From positions 32,137-96,136 of the forward strand of contig JAOPXN010000090.1 of NCBI GenBank assembly GCA_025965155.1: a stretch of DNA of 64,000 nucleotides. Direction: 5' to 3'. The notes under the pieces were generated by a model. That model was not told where the DNA came from, ran no database searches, and was given only the letters and a program-made list of their open reading frames with translations. Source of the DNA: Propionibacteriaceae bacterium. GTDB lineage: Bacteria; Actinomycetota; Actinomycetes; Propionibacteriales; Propionibacteriaceae. A program made the translations under genes and the position numbers. Below are positions 9,567 to 17,974 of this stretch, one piece after another (the first letter of the stretch is position 1; each line of letters starts with the position of its first letter).

Positions 9567-10064
9567 ATGCGTAAGCTCGCTCGTTGCTCGGTCGTAGGCT
9601 CCGCAGTCGTACTCGTCGCTGCTCTCGGGCCAGCCGTGCCGGCCCTCGCCAGTGGCGGCTCAGACGACCGCGAGCACCACGGCAGGGCCGGTGTTCTGCT
9701 GAAGGCGGACCTGATCGGCAGTCTGACCAAGGATCCTAAGCTGTTCGGTGTAGCGCCCGGCGGAGCCGACTGGACCGTCAGCAACAGCCGGGTGAAGGTC
9801 AGGACCGACGGCCGAGTGGACGCCAAGGTGCGCAGGCTGGTACTGACGAAGACAGGCGAGAACCCAGTGCCGATGATCTCGGCAAGCCTTGTTTGCAATG
9901 GAAAGGTCGTCGACACCGTTGGCCCGGTGGCCTACAACATGAAGGGCAATGCCCGGATCAAGGACACCTTCATGGTGCCTCGTCGATGCCTCGCCCCAGC
10001 CGTGCTGCTGCACCCCAACGAGGTCTCGGGGGTCTACATCGCGGCGAGCGGCGAGGTGCGCTGA
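9567..10064 (+). CDS. Secreted protein of unknown function (165 aa)
   Basis: The start ATG at 9567 is set by a strong Shine-Dalgarno (AGGAGG) 6 bp upstream; the reading frame is open to 9405 but that extension is low-complexity. A Sec signal peptide is clear: MRKLARC, a hydrophobic Val/Ala/Leu core, and a VPALAS cleavage site near residue 30. The mature part is His/Asp-rich at its start, then a compact basic beta-type domain with two Cys (SLVCNGK and RRCLAP) that could form a disulphide outside the cell. No family is recognised. It lies alone between the peroxidase and the stress-protein gene. Confidence 0.75.
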   Translation: MRKLARCSVVGSAVVLVAALGPAVPALASGGSDDREHHGRAGVLLKADLIGSLTKDPKLFGVAPGGADWTVSNSRVKVRTDGRVDAKVRRLVLTKTGENPVPMISASLVCNGKVVDTVGPVAYNMKGNARIKDTFMVPRRCLAPAVLLHPNEVSGVYIAASGEVR

Positions 10065-10167
10065 GCCACAGTGGTATCCAGGCGGGACACACCTGGGCTC
10101 GTTGAGGTGAAGAGGAAGAACCTGAGCAAACCTTGAGGTAATCCCGAAGTTCCACAGTGGGCGCCCA

Positions 10168-10187
10168 AAGGTTGAAGGTTCAAGGTT
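10168..10187 (+). repeat. Heptad direct repeat AAGGTT x3
   Basis: Three AAGGTT cores start at 10168, 10175 and 10182, exactly 7 bp apart; a reverse-oriented AAACCTT occurs 35-40 bp earlier. They lie in the long leader of the stress-protein gene and could be activator or repressor sites (inference). Confidence 0.45.
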
Positions 10188-10291
10188 ACTGAAGTCGGAC
10201 CCACGGGTCCGGCGTGCGCTGGAATCCAGCTTCGGCGCACCGGGCGACGCCTTAGCTGTCGGGGGACTGCGGCTCGCCCAGGGGAAGGTGG

Positions 10292-10325
10292 GCAGGGCTC
10301 GGCGATCACCGTCGCCGGGCCCTGC
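10292..10325 (+). terminator. Long GC-rich hairpin in the gap before the stress-protein gene
   Basis: A 15-bp stem with two G-U pairs (10292-10306 with 10311-10325) closes a CACC loop. It may be the distal terminator of the secreted-protein gene or a structured leader element. The rest of the 421-bp gap 10065-10485 shows no gene. Confidence 0.45.
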
Positions 10326-10485
10326 TCTTGCCTGGCTGACCCAATCCGACACCAAAACACGGTATGTGCAAAAGCCCCAGATCACGGGATGCGACCGGGG
10401 GGCCGTTCGATGAAGTGTGAGGTCTGAAGACCGGACCTGGCGAAGGGCCGCGGTTCGGCATGTCGACCCACATTCGGAGGCAGTG

Positions 10486-11463
10486 ATGACGGAACCCAGC
10501 ACACAGGCCGGCACGGATACGACGGTGGCTAGTCCGGCAGCGACCGGCAGCGGTGAACAGGCGGCCGCCGGCTTCGATGGCTCTCACACCCTCGGCACCA
10601 ACCCGCCGACCACAGGCGCCCGGACGGTGACCGACGATGATCGGGCCGTCATCGCCGTATTCCCGGCTTTGGACGCCGCACACTCGGCAGTCATCAAGCT
10701 CGCCCGGGAGGGTTTCCCGGTCGACAAGGTCTCGATCATCGGCAAGGACCTGGAAAGCGAGATTCGGGTCAACGGATTCGTCACCACCGGCGATATCGCC
10801 GGCCCCAGCGCAGCAACGGGCGCCTGGGTGGGCGGGCTGTTCGGCGTCCTGAGCGGCACTGCCTTGCTGTTCATTCCCGGCGCCGGCCCACTCGTCGTGT
10901 TCGGTCCCCTGGTGGCAGGGGCCGTCGGCGCCGCTGAAGGAGCGGTGCTGGGCGGAGTAGTGGGCGCCCTGCTAGGCCATTTCGTCGAGAAGAAGCATCT
11001 ACCGAAGTACGAGGAGCTCGTCCGCACCGGCAACTACCTCGTCGTCGTCCACGGCACAGAAGAGGAGGTGAGCCGCGCACAGCGGCTGCTCGCCGACATG
11101 GGCAGCACCGATGTCCAGCGGCACGACCAGTACCGCGGTGTCATCGACCGGATCGGGCCGATCGAAAAGGTCTATGAGGGCATGCGGGTTGTAGACGCGA
11201 ACGGCGAGGAGGTAGGCAAGGTCGAGTTCGTCAAGCTGGGTGATCCGCAGGCCGCGAGCATTGAAGGTCAAGACGAGGATCTGATGCCGGCTCTGCCACC
11301 CCCATTCGCCGAGCGGCTACTCCGCATCGGCTACGCCTTGGTGGACCGCAAGGGACTGTTTGCTCGCGACGCATATATCGCCGCGACTGACATTGAGCGA
11401 GTGGAGGGCGACACCGTGTATCTCAACGTTCCAAAGGACATGCTGCTGACGAAACAGAGCTAA
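10486..11463 (+). CDS. General-stress (GSP17M/YflT-like) and DUF2171-type protein
   Basis: The protein has 325 aa. After a Ser/Thr/Ala/Gly-rich lead (1-45) comes a DRAVIAVFPALDAAHSAVIKL segment as in the heat-induced YflT/GSP17M fold. A glycine-alanine hydrophobic hairpin (about residues 105-165) that looks membrane-associating follows. The C-terminal part reads DRIGPIEKVYEGMRVVDANG, a PRC-barrel-like DUF2171 pattern. The start ATG at 10486 is preceded by GGAGG and is preferred to the upstream ATG at 10417. No enzyme motif is present; the family is associated with stress response. Its neighbours (MEDS-LuxR regulator and DUF2267) fit a stress island. Confidence 0.8.
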   Translation: MTEPSTQAGTDTTVASPAATGSGEQAAAGFDGSHTLGTNPPTTGARTVTDDDRAVIAVFPALDAAHSAVIKLAREGFPVDKVSIIGKDLESEIRVNGFVTTGDIAGPSAATGAWVGGLFGVLSGTALLFIPGAGPLVVFGPLVAGAVGAAEGAVLGGVVGALLGHFVEKKHLPKYEELVRTGNYLVVVHGTEEEVSRAQRLLADMGSTDVQRHDQYRGVIDRIGPIEKVYEGMRVVDANGEEVGKVEFVKLGDPQAASIEGQDEDLMPALPPPFAERLLRIGYALVDRKGLFARDAYIAATDIERVEGDTVYLNVPKDMLLTKQS

Positions 11464-11650
11464 GTAAGAGTAGAAAGTCCACTGACTGCAGCTCGACCCT
11501 CGGCTAGTGATCGGCCCCGGAGTCAGCGTACGCTGAGACCAGAAGTGTCTTCAGATGAGTGCGACCATGCACCGAACTTCACGGGGTGGGCCGGTCAGTT
11601 CCCCGGCCCACCGGATCTCTTTGTGAGCAGCCGAGGACGAGGCATCTATT

Positions 11651-12655
11651 GTGCTTGGGACCACCGCCATTCCGGAGGAGATAGTGCGGCCAGGGGGACA
11701 CCTGTGCGCTTTCTTCTCCGGTCCACAAGAGCTCGAAGGGCTGCTGTTGCCGTTCCTTCGGGCCGGGCTGACCGACGGCGACAGGTGCCTGTGCCTGCTG
11801 CATGAGAGCAACTCTTCTGACGTGTTCGGTCGCGCGCGTGATGGTGGGGAATGGTACCCGTCGCAGGGCTCGCCGCAGCTGGAGATCGACAGCGCGTCCC
11901 GCATGTGCGTGCAGTCCGGGCGGTTCTCGGTACACGAGATGATCACCTTCATCGGAGCCGCCGCGGCCGCGGCCGCCAGGAAGAGGTTTCCTCGGTTGCG
12001 GTTCGCCGCCGAGATGTCATCAGTGCTGCCCGGACCGCCTGCGCCGCAGGCCTTCTGCGAGTATGAGGCGGCAATCATCGGTCTGGTCGAGCGCACGTCG
12101 GCCAGCCTGATGTTCTTGTACGACCTTGAACGATTCGGTACGCCCATGCTGATGGACGTACTCAAGACCCACTCCAGGGTTCTGCTCGATGGTGCTGTTC
12201 TCTACAACCCGACCTATCTGACGCCACAGCACTACCTCACCTCACACCGCCGCACCTCCCGCGAGAATGATGGCTACATCGTGGGTCAGGAGGCGGGTGC
12301 CGTCCTCACTGCGTCTGATCACGGCCCGTCGGGTGATCATCAGTGCACAGGTCTGCCGCAGCCACCGCGCCGCACGATGCCGACCCGGGACAGGTCTACG
12401 ACCCGACGACACGACGGCTGGGACACCCTCACGGAGGCGGAGCGCCGCGTCACAGGCCTGGTTGCCACCGGGCTCACCAACAGACTGATCGCTGAGGAGC
12501 TCACTCTCTCCTCCCATACAGTCGACGCCCACCTCAAGCACGTTTATACGAAGCTGGACATCCATTCCCGCGTTGAGCTGACTGTGGTGGCCCTCCGGCA
12601 CAGGGTCCGCCCAAACACAGCGAACCCTGCTCCGCCGAACAGGAACCGTCGGTGA
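11651..12655 (+). CDS. MEDS-domain (DcmR-like) LuxR-type transcriptional regulator
   Basis: The protein has 334 aa. Residues about 10-200 resemble the MEDS (DcmR sensory) domain, with HLCAFFSGPQELEGLLLPFL near the start, a sensor relative of the KaiC fold used in anti-sigma and redox regulators. Residues about 255-320 form a LuxR/NarL helix-turn-helix: LTEAERRVTGLVATGLTNR, then IAEELTLSSHTVDAHLKHVYTKL. A Pro/Arg-rich linker joins the two. The GTG start at 11651 has GAGGACGAGG just upstream. Its signal and targets are unknown; the flanking stress-type genes are candidates. Confidence 0.85.
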   Translation: MLGTTAIPEEIVRPGGHLCAFFSGPQELEGLLLPFLRAGLTDGDRCLCLLHESNSSDVFGRARDGGEWYPSQGSPQLEIDSASRMCVQSGRFSVHEMITFIGAAAAAAARKRFPRLRFAAEMSSVLPGPPAPQAFCEYEAAIIGLVERTSASLMFLYDLERFGTPMLMDVLKTHSRVLLDGAVLYNPTYLTPQHYLTSHRRTSRENDGYIVGQEAGAVLTASDHGPSGDHQCTGLPQPPRRTMPTRDRSTTRRHDGWDTLTEAERRVTGLVATGLTNRLIAEELTLSSHTVDAHLKHVYTKLDIHSRVELTVVALRHRVRPNTANPAPPNRNRR

Positions 12656-12770
12656 TCTTGGTGTACCGGAACGCTTTTCCTTTGTAGCAAGCGGTTCGCG
12701 TCGCCACGCACGGCCACAGACCTCCGGCGCGGGTCCGAGCCGGTGATCATCAAGAACGTGACGCGGAAGG

Positions 12771-13145
12771 TCAGGCAGCTCCTACTAGCGTGTTGAACTC
12801 CTGCGGTAGCTGGGACGTGATGTCATCAAACTCGCCCGAGGTGACGGCCTGGCGAATCGTCGTCATCACCGCCGCGACGCCCTTGCGCGCGGTGTCTTCA
12901 TCGACGCCTGCGCGCTCGGCGACCCGGCGGACGAACTCGTTGACACCGAACCGCTCAGCGGTTTCTGGTGCCGAGGTGAGAGCAGCCTTGAGCTCCTCGG
13001 GTAACTGCGCCGCGAGGTCCAGCGCCTCGCCGCCGCTGATTCGCTCCGCCAGTGTCTGCAACGTTGCCTCGGTGAGGGCCCTCGCTTTGTCAAAGCCCAC
13101 ATCTGCCCGCCCAGCGACCTGCTCGGTGAACTCGTCGGACTTCAT
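12771..13145 (-). CDS. DUF2267 protein
   Basis: The 124-aa acidic helical protein has the DUF2267 pattern: an N-terminal MKSDEFTEQVAGRADV, then two copies of a helical repeat ending in LPQEF/LPEELK. Members are small soluble proteins of unknown function, often next to stress and membrane-integrity genes. The start at 13145 follows a strong Shine-Dalgarno (AAGGAGCAGG). It is convergent with the MEDS-LuxR gene; the 115 bp between them show no clear terminator. Confidence 0.85.
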   Translation of the reverse strand: MKSDEFTEQVAGRADVGFDKARALTEATLQTLAERISGGEALDLAAQLPEELKAALTSAPETAERFGVNEFVRRVAERAGVDEDTARKGVAAVMTTIRQAVTSGEFDDITSQLPQEFNTLVGAA

Positions 13146-13596
13146 TCCTGCTCCTTGGAAGTATTGGCCGGCACGACGCCGGCAAGAGGTCTATATGACC
13201 GCCGCTGGTTTCAGGTGCAGAAGGCGGCAGATCGGCCATCGAACCTCGCTCATTATGTGAAAGAGGCGAGGCTTTTCAACTGCTGCGCTCCTTCCAACTT
13301 TCCTCCCCCAGATTGGAAAAGTCCATGCGTGACTTCGACTCCCTATCCTGGCAGTTCTGCCGATAACCGGGGTATTTCACCCACCGCCGACTGGTCGCAT
13401 CCGCCGCGCTTCTTGCGGAGTGTCGGGGCGGTGGTGGCTACTCGGCGCCAGCGTCGGCCAGCAGCCGCGGTGATCGTCGGACTCAGCCGGCAGCCCCGTG
13501 TCTGGATTCCGCGGCGCCTCAGCTCGTCGGCCGGCGTACGGCCAGCGGGTTGCCGGGCCAGCGCCGACCGAATCCGGCCGCGAGCCGGCTGAGATG
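13146..13596. other. 450-bp region with no recognisable gene
   Basis: Open frames here lack Shine-Dalgarno sites and have random-looking Arg/Pro/Ser-rich translations. The stretch 13250-13330 is AT-richer and could hold the DUF2267 promoter. Confidence 0.4.
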
Positions 13597-13637
13597 GTGG
13601 AGGCCGAGCTACCCTGCTTCGGGTGCCCGGCCTCCAC
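13597..13637 (-). terminator. Hairpin downstream of tRNA-Leu
   Basis: A perfect 9-bp outer stem (13597-13605 with 13629-13637) and a 4-bp inner stem (13611-13614 with 13621-13624) lie 26 nt past the tRNA 3' end on its strand, as expected for a tRNA terminator. Confidence 0.55.
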
Positions 13638-13663
13638 GACGGTGGGCGGTGCCCACACTGCTG

Positions 13664-13746
13664 TGCGCGAGGGGGGATTTGAACCCCCACGTCCTTGCGG
13701 ACACTGGCACCTGAAGCCAGCGCGTCTGCCGTTCCGCCACTCGCGC
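13664..13746 (-). tRNA. tRNA-Leu (anticodon CAG)
   Basis: Read on the minus strand from 13746, the 7-bp acceptor stem GCGCGAG pairs with CTCGCGC, followed by discriminator A. The anticodon stem CTGGC/GCCAG encloses TTCAGGT, giving anticodon CAG. A long variable arm typical of tRNA-Leu and a T arm with GTTCAAATC are present. The CCA end is not encoded. The gene lies next to fhaA as in other actinobacterial kinase/division blocks. Confidence 0.95.
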
Positions 13747-13896
13747 TCGGTCCGTACCTCTCGGTGCGAACCAGCCGGGAAAGGCTAGCACGACTCACCC
13801 CGACGGGTGGAATCCGGAGTCCGCTCCGGCGTCCGGATACGATCGGGTTGCATCACGACGGCTCAAACGACAACGTTGCGTTACGAAAGGAGGGAC

Positions 13897-14610
13897 ATGG
13901 GTATTCTGCAGCGCTTCGAGAAGAAGGTGGAGGGCGCGGTCAACGGCGTGTTCGCGCGCGCCTTCAAGGGTGACGTCCAACCGGTTGAGATCGCCGCGCG
14001 GCTGCAGCGCGAGCTGGATTCGGAAGCCAAGCTCATGTCCCGGGACAAGCGGCTGGTCCCGAACGAGTTCGTGATCGGGCTTTCCCAGCACGACCACGAC
14101 AAGTTGGCGCCGTATAGCAAGACCTTGGCCAGTGAGCTCGCGGCGTCCCTGAAGAGCCATGCGGAGTCCATGGGCTACGTCTTCAACGGCCCGATCATGA
14201 TCCACCTCGAAGCTGACGACTCTCTGCCGGTCGGCAGGTTCACCGTCGAGTCGGACGCAGTCGCCGGCGTCGAGGCTCACGGGGACCGGGCCAACCCAGC
14301 CGCGGTCAGCCGAGCCCAGCTGGTCCTCGAGGTGAATGGGATGCGGCATCCGCTACACCCTCCCGGACTGGTGATCGGGCGCGGCACCGAAGCCGACCTG
14401 CGGATCAACGACCCGGGCATCTCGCGGCTCCACGCCGAGATCCGGGTCAGCGGCAGCGGCGCGGCCCTCGATGTGGACATCATCGACCTCGGCTCCACCA
14501 ACGGCATCGTTGTCGACGGGAAGCGGGTCCGGCAGTCGGTGCTCGGCGAGGGCTCGCGGATCGAGATGGGCTCCACCCGGATGCTGGTGCACGCACCCGC
14601 CGGACGCTGA
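13897..14610 (+). CDS. fhaA: FhaA, DUF3662 and FHA-domain signalling protein
   Basis: The protein has 237 aa. The N-terminal DUF3662 domain (MGILQRFEKKVEGAVNGVF, about residues 1-115) precedes a forkhead-associated domain (about 165-235) carrying GLVIGRG, SRLHAEI and LGSTNG, the phosphothreonine-binding loops. In mycobacteria FhaA binds phosphorylated MviN and other PknB substrates to control peptidoglycan synthesis. This homologue is about half the mycobacterial length because the long disordered linker is short. The ATG at 13897 follows AAGGAGGGA. It is the first gene of the fhaA-pknB operon. Confidence 0.93.
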   Translation: MGILQRFEKKVEGAVNGVFARAFKGDVQPVEIAARLQRELDSEAKLMSRDKRLVPNEFVIGLSQHDHDKLAPYSKTLASELAASLKSHAESMGYVFNGPIMIHLEADDSLPVGRFTVESDAVAGVEAHGDRANPAAVSRAQLVLEVNGMRHPLHPPGLVIGRGTEADLRINDPGISRLHAEIRVSGSGAALDVDIIDLGSTNGIVVDGKRVRQSVLGEGSRIEMGSTRMLVHAPAGR

Positions 14611-14618
14611 GGCGCGTC

Positions 14619-15098
14619 ATGTCCGAGATCGCTCTCACCATCATCAAGGTGCTGTTCCTGGCGCTCCTGTGGCTGTTCATCCTCTCAGCGGTCTCAGTGA
14701 TCCGGAGCGACCTGTTCGGCAAGACCGTACCCGCCCAGGACCAGCCGCAGCCGCGCCAGCTGGAGGCTCCGCCCCCACCGCCGAAGAAGACGCGCAGGAC
14801 GCGGGGCGACCCTCGGGTGTTCACCATCACCCAGGGCCAACAGACGGGCGAGTCCGCCGAGCTCGCCTCCGGCACGGTGATGATCGGTCGTGGCGCAGAC
14901 TGTCAGCTGATTCTGGACGACGACTACGTCTCCACCCGGCACGCACGGGTGGTCGCCGGTGAGAACGGCTACTACGTCGAAGATCTCGGCTCCACCAACG
15001 GCACCTACGTCAACGGTCAGCGCATCACTGCTCCGACCTCGATCACTCTTCAGGACACGGTGCGGATCGGCAAGACGGTACTGAGGCTGCAACCGTGA
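14619..15098 (+). CDS. fhaB: FhaB, membrane-anchored FHA protein
   Basis: The protein has 159 aa. One N-terminal membrane helix (about residues 5-28) is followed by a Pro/Lys-rich linker with a TRRTRGDPR stretch, then an FHA domain (about 70-155) with MIGRGADC, STRHARVV and LGSTNGTYVNG. FhaB (FipA) links kinase signalling to septal assembly. The linker contains the Thr that kinases usually phosphorylate in this family. It starts 8 bp after fhaA and its stop overlaps the pstP GTG by 4 nt (GTGA), so the two are translationally coupled. Confidence 0.93.
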   Translation: MSEIALTIIKVLFLALLWLFILSAVSVIRSDLFGKTVPAQDQPQPRQLEAPPPPPKKTRRTRGDPRVFTITQGQQTGESAELASGTVMIGRGADCQLILDDDYVSTRHARVVAGENGYYVEDLGSTNGTYVNGQRITAPTSITLQDTVRIGKTVLRLQP

Positions 15099-16579
15099 GC
15101 CAGCCGACCCTCCGCCTGCGCTTCGTGACCCACTCCGAGATCGGTCTGGTGCGCAAGAACAACCAGGACTCCGGCTTCGCCAGCCCTCATCTGCTCGCGG
15201 TCGCGGACGGCATGGGCGGCGCGGCCGCCGGGGACCTCGCCTCCGCCGTCGCCATCGACACCTTGAGCACCGTCGACCACGCGCCGCAGAGCGGCGACAT
15301 GCTGGACGTCCTGGCCGATGCCATCCACCTGGCCAACGAACGGATCGCCATTCTGGTGGAGGACGACCCCTCGCTCGACGGCATGGGCACGACCGTGACC
15401 AGCGCCCTGTTCGACGGAGCCCAGCTCGGGCTGGCTCATATCGGGGACAGCCGGGCCTACCTGCTGCGGGACGGTCGGCTTGAGCGACTCACCCACGACC
15501 ACAGCTGGGTCCAGTCGCTGGTGGACGACGGCAAGATCAGTACGGACGAGGCGGCCATCCACCCACACCGGTCGCTGCTGCTCAAGGTGCTGAACGGCCA
15601 GCCGTCGAACGAGCCGGATCTGACCGTGGTGTCACTCCGCGCCCGCGACCGGTTGCTGTTCTGCAGTGACGGAGTCTGTGGGCTGGTTGACGATCCCGAG
15701 ATAGCGGAGGCGATGCGGCTCGGGGACCTCGACGACGCGCTGCTCCAGTTGATCGAGGCGTCGCACGCCGCCGGCGGCATCGACAACATCACGGTCATCC
15801 TGGCCGACGTTGTCGAGGCTGACGGTACGGATGGCACGTTCGTTCTCGGTGCCGCCGCGGAGCGAGAGATCCCGCCCATTGCGGCCACCGTTCATGGCGC
15901 CGGAGCCGACCTCGACGATGATGGGCAAGCCCGAAACACCGCCGTGACTGCTGCGGGCGCCGCCGCTACCGGGGCTACCGGTACCGGCGAACCAGGCGTG
16001 GCCGACACCGGCGAGGACGACGAGGCCCGCTACACACCGCAGCCCCCGGCCAAGCGCCGGCTCGGCCGGACCCTGGCTGGCGTGCTGGTGCTGGTCCTGG
16101 TGCTCGGCGCTGCCCTCGCCGCCGGCTACGCCTGGACCCGTACCCAGTACTACGTCGCCGACGCCGGCACGAAGGTGGCGATCTACCAGGGCCTCCCCGA
16201 CGGCGTCCCCGGCATCCCGTTGTCCCGGGTGTACGAGGTGCAGGACCTGGAGCTCAGCTCGCTGCCGCCGTTCTACCAGCAGATGGTCCGGTCCGCCATC
16301 GAGGTGGAGGGCCTGGCCGCCGCCCGCGAGACCGTCGCCGCCCTCGAGGCCACCGCCAAGCGCTGCGAGGGACGACCGCCACGCACCGACTCCCCGTCGA
16401 CCAGCGGCAAGCCGACCGCCAGCAGTGCCCCCTCCAGGTCCTCAGGTGCCGGCACCGCGCGACCGACTCCGGGGGCCGCGGCACCCTCCACCTCATCACC
16501 CGCCAGCGAGTCGAGCCGACCGAGCACCCCTGCTGCTCCGAGTGCACCGAGCACCACGACACCGGACCAGAGCTGCTGA
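15095..16579 (+). CDS. pstP: PstP, PP2C-type Ser/Thr protein phosphatase
   Basis: The protein has 494 aa. The PPM catalytic domain (about residues 1-240) shows the metal-binding motifs ADGMGGAAAGD, DGMGTTVT, HIGDSRAYLL, FCSDGVCGLV and GGIDNITV. A single membrane helix lies at about 322-346, followed by an extracytoplasmic domain ending in a long Ser/Thr/Pro/Ala-rich tail. PstP reverses PknB phosphorylation of division and wall-synthesis proteins. It starts in overlap with fhaB and ends 2 bp before rodA. Confidence 0.95.
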   Translation: MSQPTLRLRFVTHSEIGLVRKNNQDSGFASPHLLAVADGMGGAAAGDLASAVAIDTLSTVDHAPQSGDMLDVLADAIHLANERIAILVEDDPSLDGMGTTVTSALFDGAQLGLAHIGDSRAYLLRDGRLERLTHDHSWVQSLVDDGKISTDEAAIHPHRSLLLKVLNGQPSNEPDLTVVSLRARDRLLFCSDGVCGLVDDPEIAEAMRLGDLDDALLQLIEASHAAGGIDNITVILADVVEADGTDGTFVLGAAAEREIPPIAATVHGAGADLDDDGQARNTAVTAAGAAATGATGTGEPGVADTGEDDEARYTPQPPAKRRLGRTLAGVLVLVLVLGAALAAGYAWTRTQYYVADAGTKVAIYQGLPDGVPGIPLSRVYEVQDLELSSLPPFYQQMVRSAIEVEGLAAARETVAALEATAKRCEGRPPRTDSPSTSGKPTASSAPSRSSGAGTARPTPGAAAPSTSSPASESSRPSTPAAPSAPSTTTPDQSC

Positions 16580-16581
16580 CG

Positions 16582-17964
16582 ATGAGCGACGTCGCTCCCC
16601 CGGTCACCGTGATCCCACGCAAACGACGCGGGGTCGAACTGCTGTTGATCCTCTTCGCCGTAGCCATCGCGCTCACCGCGTACGTGATCATTGACCTCAA
16701 CGTGATCGGCGAGATCTCGTCCACGTTGCCCTATCTCGCCGCGTTCGGGATCCTGCTGCCGCTGCTGGCGCACTTCGCGATCCGCTGGCGGCTGCCGTAC
16801 GCCGATCCCGTGATGCTTCCCTGCGTGGTGCTGCTCAACGGGCTGGGGCTGGCGATGATCCATCGGATCGACCTGATCAACGACCCGCCCGTGTTCGGAG
16901 CCCGCCAGCAGCTGGTCTGGACGACCCTGGGCGTGATCTTGTTCATGCTGGTGGCTGTGGTCATCCGGGACCACCGGCCGCTGCAGCGCTTCACCTACAC
17001 CCTGTTCCTCGGCGGTCTGGTGCTGCTCCTGCTTCCGCTGGTGCCGTTCCTCGGGGTGGAGAAGTTCGGTGCGCGGATCTGGATCAGCGTGGCCGGCTAT
17101 AGCTTCCAGCCGGCGGAGGTAGCCAAGATTTTGCTGTCGGTTGCCTTCGCTTCGTACCTGGTGGAGAAACGGGACGTACTGGCACTGGCCGGCTACCGCT
17201 TCCTCGGGATCGACCTGCCGCGCGCTCGGGACCTCGGGCCGATCCTGCTGATGTGGCTGGCCAGCTTGGCAGTCCTGGTCTTCCAGAAGGACCTGGGAAC
17301 CTCGCTGCTCTTCTTCGGGTTGTTCGTGATGATGTTGTACGTAGCGACGGAGCGGGCCGGATGGCCGATCCTTGGGACTCTGCTGTTCGCGGCTGGGGCC
17401 TACCTCGGTTATCTGCAGTTCGGCCACGTGAGGATCCGGGTCGGCGCCTGGCTTGACCCGTTCTCCGACTACGACTCCTTCTACCAGGTGATCACCGCGC
17501 AGTTCGGGATGGCGTGGGGGGGCATTCTCGGTACCGGACTGGGCGAGGGCCGTCCGGGGCTGACCCCGCTGGCCCGCAGCGACTTCATCGCCGCCGCAAT
17601 CGGTGAGGAGCTCGGCATCACCGGGCTGATGGCGGTGGTGATGATCTACGGCCTGATCGTCGCGCGTGGCCTGCGGGTCGCCCTGCAGTGCCGGGACCCG
17701 TTTGGGAAGCTGCTCGCCGCCGGACTTTCGTTCGCCTTCGCCCTGCAGGTGTTCACCATCATCGGCGGAGTGACCCGGCTGCTCCCGCTGACCGGTCTGA
17801 CCACCCCGTTCATGTCCCAAGGTGGCTCGTCGCTGATCGCCAACTGGGTCGTCGTCGCACTGCTGCTGCTCATCTCCCACCATGCCCGCAAGCCCATCGC
17901 CACCGTGGTTCCGGTGGATGTCGACTCGGAGACGACCCAGCTGGTCAAGGGGCTGGCACGATGA
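16582..17964 (+). CDS. rodA: RodA/FtsW-family peptidoglycan glycosyltransferase
   Basis: A 460-aa SEDS polytopic membrane protein with about ten hydrophobic spans. It carries the conserved extracytoplasmic blocks DLGTSLLFFG (with the essential Asp-Leu-Gly-Thr), GMAWGGILGTGLGEG and FIAAAIGEELG, then FMSQGGSSLIANW near the C-terminus. It polymerises lipid II together with its cognate class B PBP, which is encoded by the next gene. The stop is followed by pbpA after 10 bp, the intervening GAGGAG serving as the pbpA ribosome-binding site. Confidence 0.94.
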   Translation: MSDVAPPVTVIPRKRRGVELLLILFAVAIALTAYVIIDLNVIGEISSTLPYLAAFGILLPLLAHFAIRWRLPYADPVMLPCVVLLNGLGLAMIHRIDLINDPPVFGARQQLVWTTLGVILFMLVAVVIRDHRPLQRFTYTLFLGGLVLLLLPLVPFLGVEKFGARIWISVAGYSFQPAEVAKILLSVAFASYLVEKRDVLALAGYRFLGIDLPRARDLGPILLMWLASLAVLVFQKDLGTSLLFFGLFVMMLYVATERAGWPILGTLLFAAGAYLGYLQFGHVRIRVGAWLDPFSDYDSFYQVITAQFGMAWGGILGTGLGEGRPGLTPLARSDFIAAAIGEELGITGLMAVVMIYGLIVARGLRVALQCRDPFGKLLAAGLSFAFALQVFTIIGGVTRLLPLTGLTTPFMSQGGSSLIANWVVVALLLLISHHARKPIATVVPVDVDSETTQLVKGLAR

Positions 17965-17974
17965 GGAGTCCAAC

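Noticed and set aside
13155..13592. Plus-strand ORF of 145 codons between DUF2267 and the tRNA
   Set aside because: Random-like Pro/Arg/Ser composition, no ribosome site, and it runs across the tRNA terminator region.
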